From NCBI GenBank assembly GCA_031376485.1, contig JANMDV010000102.1, positions 1 to 9,997 of the forward strand: DNA of 9,997 nt, written 5' to 3'. Positions 5,584-9,997 of the stretch are shown one piece after another (position 1 is the first letter of the stretch; the number at the start of each line of letters is the position of its first letter). The notes under the pieces are model-generated. The model searched no databases. It was not told the DNA's origin and saw only the letters and a program-made list of their open reading frames with translations. The position numbers and the translations under genes were made by a program. This DNA is from CALMEC01 sp031376485. GTDB lineage: Bacteria; Actinomycetota; Thermoleophilia; Miltoncostaeales; Miltoncostaeaceae.

Positions 5584-5879
5584 GAGGCGAGTCTAGCGTC
5601 CGCGGCGCCTTTGGGCAGGTCGAGGGTCCTTCTCTGACCGCAGGTCTGCGCTTGTCAGACGGGTGTTCGTGCGTGCGACGTCCCCGTTGTCGACCCCTCG
5701 ACGACGGCCCCATTACGGAGCGATTGTTGTCAGAGGTGGTGCGTGTGTCCGCACAATCGATCCCGCCGGCCCCGGAGTTGCAGCTGTCCGGACATGCGCG
5801 CGGTCCTACATCCTCGGGCCGCTCAACCGTGAGGTCACGCAGCTCTCGGACGCTCGCGTGGCGCCGCGAGCCGGGAGGC
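5584..5879. other. Non-coding gap between mce and the sigma factor, with several inverted repeats
   Basis: No convincing gene is seen in this interval; open frames on either strand lack family-like sequence. It does hold several hairpin-capable repeats: 5633-5659 (TCTGAC...GTCAGA outer arms with CGCAG/CTGCG inside and a 3-nt bulge); 5684-5707 (10-bp arms around CCCC, with one wobble pair on the plus strand); and 5721-5759 (CGATTGT...ACAATCG, enclosing GTGCG...CGCAC). Some may end transcription of the sigma gene. The -10 of mce lies at the left end. No tRNA or known riboswitch pattern was recognised. Confidence 0.45.
5590..5595 (-). promoter_or_regulatory. -10 element for the mce operon (leaderless)
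   Basis: TAGACT read on the minus strand (5595-5590) ends 6 nt before the GTG start. The spacing matches the antitoxin and YqhQ-type genes in this window. No clear -35 is seen upstream. Confidence 0.5.
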
Positions 5880-5881
5880 TC
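5853..5881 (-). terminator. GC-rich stem-loops just after the sigma factor gene
   Basis: Two overlapping hairpins follow the stop codon on the minus strand: 5868-5881 (GAGCC/GGCTC with a 4-nt loop) and 5853-5870 (CTCGCG/CGCGAG with a 6-nt loop). They share bases and so exclude each other. No U-run follows. Termination is plausible but not proven by sequence. Confidence 0.35.
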
Positions 5882-7040
5882 AGCCCTTGCCGCTGCCCGA
5901 GTTGACGCCCGAGGGGTCGTCCGGTGTGTCGGGTGTGTCGGGTGTGTCGGGTGTGTCCGGGCTATCGACGACATGGGAAGGCTCGTCCGGGGTGGATGGC
6001 GTGGTCTTGCCGGAACCACTGCCCTTGCCGCGTCGGCTTCCCGATTCCACGACGTCATCAACGTCGCCACCAGTGACCGACGGGCTCGGGTCTGACTTCT
6101 TGTTGCGGCGGTTCGTGCCCGCGTTGTCGTCGTCATCGCCTTCGCCGCCTCGGCCGCGGTTCTTGCCGGCGCCGTCGTCGTCGGTGCCACTCGTTCCCTT
6201 GCCGGATTTGGCACTCGGGCCAGATTGTGCGGACGGGCCTCTGTTCGTGTTGACCGACCGAGTCTTCGTTCCGTTATCGTCGTCGACGCTTTCGGATGCG
6301 GCCGCCGGCTGCACGAACTGCAGTGCCTGGACCGCCCGCGGGGTCGGATCGACGGTGGGGGCGACGGCGCTGCCGCCCACCATCACGGCGGCCACGATGC
6401 CCGCGACCGGCAGGGCGCGTCCGATCGGGGCGCCCGGGGGGAGGTTGGTGATCGTGACCGCCAGGGCCGGGTCGCTCAACCGCAGTGCGAACGGTGCGAG
6501 GCCGATGGGGATGAGTCCCCACGCGACGGCGCGGCCGCTGCGCAGACGCTTGCGTGCGCGAAACAGCGCCTGGTGGACTGCGTTCGGCGTCGTGCCGAGT
6601 TCGGTGGCGATTGCCTGCGCGCCGATGCCGGCTTGGTCCATCTCGAGGGCTTTGCGCTCGCGGGGCGGCAGGGCGGCGATGCCGCGGAGGGCGGCGTCGA
6701 TCTCTTGGCGTTGCTCGACGAGGCTCGCCGTGTCATCCAGAGCGGCCGTGCCCAAGATCGCGGTGTCTGCGACCGGATCGGCGCGACGCGCGACGCTGCG
6801 GCGTTCGTCGATGGCCAGGTTTCGCACGACGCGAAAGAGCCACGGGCGCGCGGCCGTCGGGGCCTCGTCGGATGCGGCCAGACCGAGCAGCCGAAGATAG
6901 GCCTCCTGCACAACGTCCTCGGCCGTGTCGGATCTATCGCCCAGCACCCGGCGGGCATACATGACGAGGTCCGCGTGGTGCGCCCACGACTGGGTGGCTC
7001 CTCTGAACGTGCCTTCGCTCCGATGTGACCCGCTGTTCAA
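5880..7040 (-). CDS. ECF-type sigma-70 factor with transmembrane segment and long extracytoplasmic-like tail
   Basis: The N-terminal half is an RNA polymerase sigma factor. Region 2 spans residues about 24-80 (LVMYARRVLGDRSDTAEDVV, then WLFRVVRNLAIDERR). Region 4 with its helix-turn-helix spans about 110-167 (ALPPRERKALEM, then TTPNAVHQALFRARKRLR). It is followed by a short hydrophobic stretch (AWGLIPIGLAPFAL, 173-186) and a clear membrane-spanning segment (about 208-229, ALPVAGIVAAVMVGGSAVAP). A tail of some 155 residues rich in Asp, Gly, Ser, Thr and Lys ends in PDT repeats. With one membrane pass the tail would face outside; with two it would return to the cytoplasm. The start is TTG at 7040-7038, preceded by a good AAAAGGTG Shine-Dalgarno about 6 nt away. 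No anti-sigma gene is adjacent, so control may act through the protein's own tail. Its target promoters are unknown. Confidence 0.88.
   Translation of the reverse strand: MNSGSHRSEGTFRGATQSWAHHADLVMYARRVLGDRSDTAEDVVQEAYLRLLGLAASDEAPTAARPWLFRVVRNLAIDERRSVARRADPVADTAILGTAALDDTASLVEQRQEIDAALRGIAALPPRERKALEMDQAGIGAQAIATELGTTPNAVHQALFRARKRLRSGRAVAWGLIPIGLAPFALRLSDPALAVTITNLPPGAPIGRALPVAGIVAAVMVGGSAVAPTVDPTPRAVQALQFVQPAAASESVDDDNGTKTRSVNTNRGPSAQSGPSAKSGKGTSGTDDDGAGKNRGRGGEGDDDDNAGTNRRNKKSDPSPSVTGGDVDDVVESGSRRGKGSGSGKTTPSTPDEPSHVVDSPDTPDTPDTPDTPDDPSGVNSGSGKG
5923..5958 (-). repeat. Four tandem 9-bp repeats coding Pro-Asp-Thr units
   Basis: Consecutive GGTGTGTCG units (the last ending in C, followed by a degenerate fifth at 5959-5967) encode the PDTPDTPDTPDT stretch in the sigma factor tail. 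Perfect nine-base units are in frame, so gain or loss of copies would change tail length without breaking the gene. Confidence 0.85.
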
Positions 7041-7177
7041 TCTTCACCTTTTGGTTGGTCTGTCAAGAACCACGACGGATCAACGGAATACTTACGACCG
7101 GTCCGACACCCGACGAGCCGCTCAACGAGTACCTCCAGCGTAGCGCCCAACAGTCGTTTCCGCGCAGCCGGATCCGT

Positions 7178-7621
7178 TCATTCAGGGGCGCGCTCCTCGT
7201 CGTCGAAGCTCCGGGCCAGGCCGGTCAGCGCACCGCTCCACATCTGGGCCTGCGTTTTCTCGGGAAAGGTCAACCGATAAGAGAATCCGAACGGTCCTCG
7301 GGACTCGGAGACGAGCGTGACGAGGGTCCCGGCGGCGTCCGGTTCGAGCGTCGTCACGGTCGGTGCGCGCATCCCCATCGCCCGCGTCTCCCATGCGATC
7401 CGTTGGAAGGCGACGAGTTCGGTCAGCACCGGCGTGGTCCAGAATGTTCGGCCGCGGGGAAGCCGCATCTCGAGCCGCAGGCGCTGCCCGGTCATGAGCG
7501 GCGCGGATACCTGTGTCGAGACGCATGCAGGGTTCCAATCCGGCCAGCGCTCGATGTCGCTCAGGCGTGACCAGACCTCAGCCGGCTCGGCGGAGACGAT
7601 CACGGTGACTACGTAGCTCAG
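7178..7621 (-). CDS. SRPBCC family (START/polyketide cyclase-like) protein
   Basis: A hydrophobic-cavity ligand-binding fold, about 147 residues. The first strand and helix are typical: SYVVTVIVSAEPAEVWSRLS, followed by DIERWPDWNP. The fold ends with a long C-terminal helix (EKTQAQMWSGALTGLARSFDDEE) that closes the cavity. Ligand and function are unknown. The start is uncertain. The frame has no ATG, GTG or TTG that keeps the whole first strand. A CTG at 7621-7619 overlaps the preceding gene's TGA as CTGA, keeps strand one, and has GGAG 8 nt upstream. The alternative is GTG at 7603-7601, which drops six residues and has no Shine-Dalgarno. It is the last gene of a tightly overlapped trio with the YqhQ-like and ThyX-like genes. 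A longer reading to 8017 is a shadow of the YqhQ-like gene. Confidence 0.85.
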   Translation of the reverse strand: MSYVVTVIVSAEPAEVWSRLSDIERWPDWNPACVSTQVSAPLMTGQRLRLEMRLPRGRTFWTTPVLTELVAFQRIAWETRAMGMRAPTVTTLEPDAAGTLVTLVSESRGPFGFSYRLTFPEKTQAQMWSGALTGLARSFDDEERAPE

Positions 7622-8427
7622 CCCACGTGCTCCAAGCGCAGGATCTCGTCCATCGCGGCGCGGCCGACCGCCAGATCCTCCGTCGTTGGCTCGATCGTGG
7701 CCAGGTGGGCCTGCAGTGCATGCCCGACGCCGTGGACGAACCGAGCGACGAGGTGGTCGGGGCGGCGCGTGGCAAACGAGAAGAGTTCGACGGCGACGCC
7801 GACGCTGACCGCGGTGGCGCCGAATCGAAGGGCCGAGGACGGGCGACGGACCACGGTGCGCACAACGGAGTTGCAGATAACCGTGGCGGCCATTAACGGC
7901 AACACCAAGTTGCTGCCGCAGCGCGGATGCTCCTTGGCGTGGGCGGCGGCGTTTGCCACTTCGGCGGCACCACCGTTCTCGTACGCGGCGATGCTCTTGT
8001 GCTCCACTCCGTGCCACATCGCGGCGTCCGAGGCGCGCAGCGCGACAAGGGCCGGCATCAGGCCTGAGACGGCGCCCAAGACCTCCTGGCCCACGATCGA
8101 GCGCATCCGTCGGCGGGCGAGCGCCGTGACGGTGGTCGATCCCAGCATCGCGACGATGACGGTCAGGTTCTCCATGGCCAGGCGCGCGCCCGGCGTGCCG
8201 CGCCGTGCCGCAGGGACGACCGCGAGTGCCTCCGCCATGCGCAGTACGCCGCGCACCAGCGGGATCTCGGCGAGCGGTCCGCGCGCGAGCCGGGGCTTAC
8301 GTCCTGATGCGACGGTGACATGGCCGTCGGAGCTGCGGACGGCAGCGGCCCAGTGGGTCGGTCCGTGGACCAGGAGCCCGTTGGCGAGCGCCATGCCCCC
8401 CAGACGCGGATCATTCTCGTCGCTCAC
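7618..8427 (-). CDS. YqhQ-like membrane protein (DUF1385)
   Basis: A 269-residue member of the DUF1385/YqhQ family, whose biochemical role is not established. Family marks: GGMALANGLLVHGPTHWAAA near the N-terminus (residues 10-29); the signature WHGVEHKSIAAYENG (138-152); and HPRCGSN (167-173), with His and Cys placed as likely metal ligands. Hydrophobic stretches at about 88-105, 115-130, 174-192 and 200-219 suggest a multi-pass membrane protein. The start is GTG at 8427-8425, overlapping the ThyX-like gene's stop by 4 bp (GTGA). A TANNNT box (TAGATT) sits exactly 6 nt before it, so an internal leaderless promoter may add to read-through. The SRPBCC gene overlaps its end by 4 bp. Confidence 0.88.
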   Translation of the reverse strand: MSDENDPRLGGMALANGLLVHGPTHWAAAVRSSDGHVTVASGRKPRLARGPLAEIPLVRGVLRMAEALAVVPAARRGTPGARLAMENLTVIVAMLGSTTVTALARRRMRSIVGQEVLGAVSGLMPALVALRASDAAMWHGVEHKSIAAYENGGAAEVANAAAHAKEHPRCGSNLVLPLMAATVICNSVVRTVVRRPSSALRFGATAVSVGVAVELFSFATRRPDHLVARFVHGVGHALQAHLATIEPTTEDLAVGRAAMDEILRLEHVG

Positions 8428-9997
8428 GAACCCAATCTATCGTGTGTCCGCTTGGCCGCCCGTTCCTGCTGCCGTCGCTCGGCCGCCAACCGCCCGGCTG
8501 CCTGGGACGAACGGTCCACGAATCGCATCATTTCGGCGATCATCCTGTGGCCGGCTTCTTCGCCGATCAGACGGTGCATCTCCAGGGCGACAACCCGGTA
8601 GGTCTCGTGGCCCTGCGGTTGGCTTCGAAGTTCGATCAGATGCATCGCCTCGCGGGCGTTCATCACCAGGGTAAAGCGGATCCGGTGTGCCAATGTGACG
8701 GCGTACGGGGCTTCCTGCGGGAACGGGTCTGCCAGATCGTCGTACAGGGAGGCGCATTTGCGCTGGGCCGCGACGTAGTCATCCTCGCACCCGGCGTCGG
8801 TGACCTCGGGTGGCACGTCATAGCCCAGATGCGGGGTCAGCGGCTGCGCCTGAAGGGTCAGCATCCGGTGGCGTTGCAGGTCCCGGTACGCGCCGTAGTC
8901 GCACACGACTTCGAACGTATAGGAGGTGGCTTCCAGCGCGCGACCCGGCCGATGGCGACGGTCGCCGCGGAGACCCGAGTACGCGTGCATCACATCGAGC
9001 ATCTCGGTGATGCCCATGGCTTCGGCGGCGCCGCGGACGTCTGCAAACGACCGGCCGCTGGCCGGCCACAGCGCGTGCGCGACGACACGCGCCTCGCCGT
9101 CTCTGTCCCAGTCGACGAGCCGGACCACCGGCCCGTCGACCCGTTGCGGACGCTCACCCAAGAACTCGATTGCGAGCGCGGCGGTCGCCTGCGCGGTGCC
9201 CGAGTTGTAGACGCCGTGCCGCACCCCTCGGTCCTCACGATCCACGCGGGTCAAAAACGCCGGGATGACCTTTCGGAGCTCGCGCAGCATCGCCGTGCCG
9301 CAGTCGCGCGCCTCCATCAGCGGGTGCGCCAGCAGCCGGATGAGCAGCGCCTCGTATGCCTGTCCCGAGGCGAAGATCCCCAGGTTGGCCTGGGTCGCGG
9401 CGGGAAGCAGGCCGCGCAGCGCATCCAGAGCGCGCGCTCGGACAGCCCGGGCGCGGGCCTCGGGGGGTGTGTCCGGATCGTGCGGGACGAGGGTGTCGAT
9501 GTGGCTGACGAGCTTGGGGATGAGGGCCGCGTAGGTGTCGAAGGCCAGGTCGAGCGTCGTGGTGTACCGCGCTGAGAGTTCGGGGTGGGCCAGCACGACT
9601 TCGGGTCGGTGGTAGCGGTGGTGGCCACCCGGTTTGTCGTCCAAGCGGATGTACCGCGTCGACTGTTCCAGGTAGCTCGCCAGGCGGCCCCATTCCAGGA
9701 TCTTGGTCAGGATGTTGGATGCGCCCTCCACGGCGATGTGGGCCCCACCGAGTTGTGCGACGGAGTCATCGCCGTACTCGGCGAGCACTCGGTCATAGAG
9801 CGCCGCCGCGCGTTGCTCACCGGTGTCCGCGCGTCCGCCCACACCCGACCCGTCCGATGGCAGGAATTCGTCGAGCAGGAGTCGGCGAAGCGACTTGGGG
9901 CTTCGGCTGTAGCGGGCGAACAACGCGCCCTTGACGACTTCGGGCAGGTTGGTCAATGCGAACACCGGCCCCACCGTGTCGGTGACGTACGGTGCGA
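8424..9997 (-). CDS. thyX: Double-length ThyX-like (FAD-dependent thymidylate synthase family) protein, 5' end outside window
   Basis: ThyX makes dTMP from dUMP using FAD and methylenetetrahydrofolate. Here the protein has two ThyX-like halves, about 524 residues within the window. First half: DDSVAQLGGAHIAVEGASNI leading into EWGRLASYLEQSTRYI (9695-9648), which matches the RHRx7S region but with W-G-R for R-H-R; the Ser and RY remain. Second half: TSYTFEVVCDYGAYRDLQ followed by RHRMLTLQAQP (8873-8841), which keeps RHR but has Pro where Ser is expected. It then has MNAREAMHLIELRSQPQGHE, matching the nucleotide-binding NxR...LR region. The frame is open to the right edge (APYVTDTVGPVFALTNLPEV), so the GTG at 9974 is probably internal and the true start lies outside. 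The stop overlaps the next gene's GTG. Family assignment is good. Whether it makes thymidylate or has another flavin role is unresolved. Confidence 0.87.
   Translation of the reverse strand, partial: APYVTDTVGPVFALTNLPEVVKGALFARYSRSPKSLRRLLLDEFLPSDGSGVGGRADTGEQRAAALYDRVLAEYGDDSVAQLGGAHIAVEGASNILTKILEWGRLASYLEQSTRYIRLDDKPGGHHRYHRPEVVLAHPELSARYTTTLDLAFDTYAALIPKLVSHIDTLVPHDPDTPPEARARAVRARALDALRGLLPAATQANLGIFASGQAYEALLIRLLAHPLMEARDCGTAMLRELRKVIPAFLTRVDREDRGVRHGVYNSGTAQATAALAIEFLGERPQRVDGPVVRLVDWDRDGEARVVAHALWPASGRSFADVRGAAEAMGITEMLDVMHAYSGLRGDRRHRPGRALEATSYTFEVVCDYGAYRDLQRHRMLTLQAQPLTPHLGYDVPPEVTDAGCEDDYVAAQRKCASLYDDLADPFPQEAPYAVTLAHRIRFTLVMNAREAMHLIELRSQPQGHETYRVVALEMHRLIGEEAGHRMIAEMMRFVDRSSQAAGRLAAERRQQERAAKRTHDRLGS
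8434..8439 (-). promoter_or_regulatory. Possible internal -10 for the YqhQ-like gene
   Basis: TAGATT on the minus strand (8439-8434) lies inside the last codons of the ThyX-like gene, 6 nt before the GTG start of the next gene. The spacing equals that of the mce and antitoxin starts. No -35 is evident and the box could be a chance match. Confidence 0.35.

Noticed and set aside
5785..5794. 10-bp perfect palindrome TGTCCGGACA
   Set aside because: Palindromes of this length are expected several times by chance in 10 kb, and nothing else marks it as an operator.
5159..6214. N-terminal extension of the radical SAM reading frame (about 350 extra residues)
   Set aside because: It is arginine- and proline-rich nonsense crossing the epimerase gene, the intergenic gap and the end of the sigma gene in a shadow frame. 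The family start is at 5158.
5887..6900. Long plus-strand open frame opposite the sigma factor
   Set aside because: Ser/Pro/Arg-rich translation with no domain pattern. The minus strand carries clear sigma regions 2 and 4.
7061..7066. TTGACA on the minus strand upstream of the sigma gene
   Set aside because: It ends only about 20 nt before the TTG start, leaving no room for a -10 and the Shine-Dalgarno-containing leader. No -10 is seen at 16-18 nt.
7622..8017. Extension of the SRPBCC protein by 132 residues
   Set aside because: Arginine-rich shadow of the YqhQ-like gene; the SRPBCC fold begins at SYVVTVIV.
8442..9575. Long plus-strand open frame opposite the ThyX-like gene
   Set aside because: Typical GC-rich antisense shadow. 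The minus strand has recognisable ThyX motifs throughout.

Overview
The window is GC-rich DNA with densely packed genes and frequent GTG or TTG starts. Several starts sit directly behind a TANNNT box with no Shine-Dalgarno sequence. Together with the protein families present (B12-binding radical SAM enzyme, methylmalonyl-CoA epimerase, double-length ThyX-like protein, YqhQ/DUF1385 protein, sigma factor with a membrane segment), this points to a chromosomal segment of an actinobacterium, possibly of the Thermoleophilia/Solirubrobacterales type. That placement is inferred from gene content and codon use. There is no rRNA or other marker to confirm it.

Layout, left to right. (1) The 5' part of a beta-carbonic anhydrase gene runs off the left edge on the minus strand. 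(2) A 203-bp non-autonomous transposable element (MITE-like) with 27-bp terminal inverted repeats sits between it and the end of ychF. (3) ychF (minus) and yqeY (plus) diverge from a compact 47-bp promoter region. yqeY is followed at once by a flavin/split-barrel (PNPOx-like) gene. (4) A Phd/YefM antitoxin and PIN (VapC) toxin pair forms a self-contained cassette with a near-consensus sigma-70 promoter and a leaderless start. (5) From 3297 to the right edge everything is on the minus strand. Read in the direction of transcription: a double-domain ThyX-like gene (5' end outside the window), a YqhQ/DUF1385 membrane protein and an SRPBCC protein, all chained by 4-bp overlaps; an ECF-type sigma factor with a transmembrane segment and a long repeat-rich tail; a 297-bp non-coding gap; then methylmalonyl-CoA epimerase, a B12-binding radical SAM protein and a 75-residue uncharacterised protein whose start codon overlaps the radical SAM stop.

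Housekeeping functions (ychF, yqeY, thyX-like, carbonic anhydrase, epimerase) dominate. The accessory content is the MITE and the toxin-antitoxin cassette. The points most worth a second look are: the membrane-tethered sigma factor with no visible anti-sigma gene; the ThyX-like protein, in which the two halves each keep a different part of the RHRx7S motif; the MITE with a copy of its terminal motif in a central hairpin; and the radical SAM gene with its tightly coupled small partner. No CRISPR array, tRNA, rRNA or clear novel defence system was seen.
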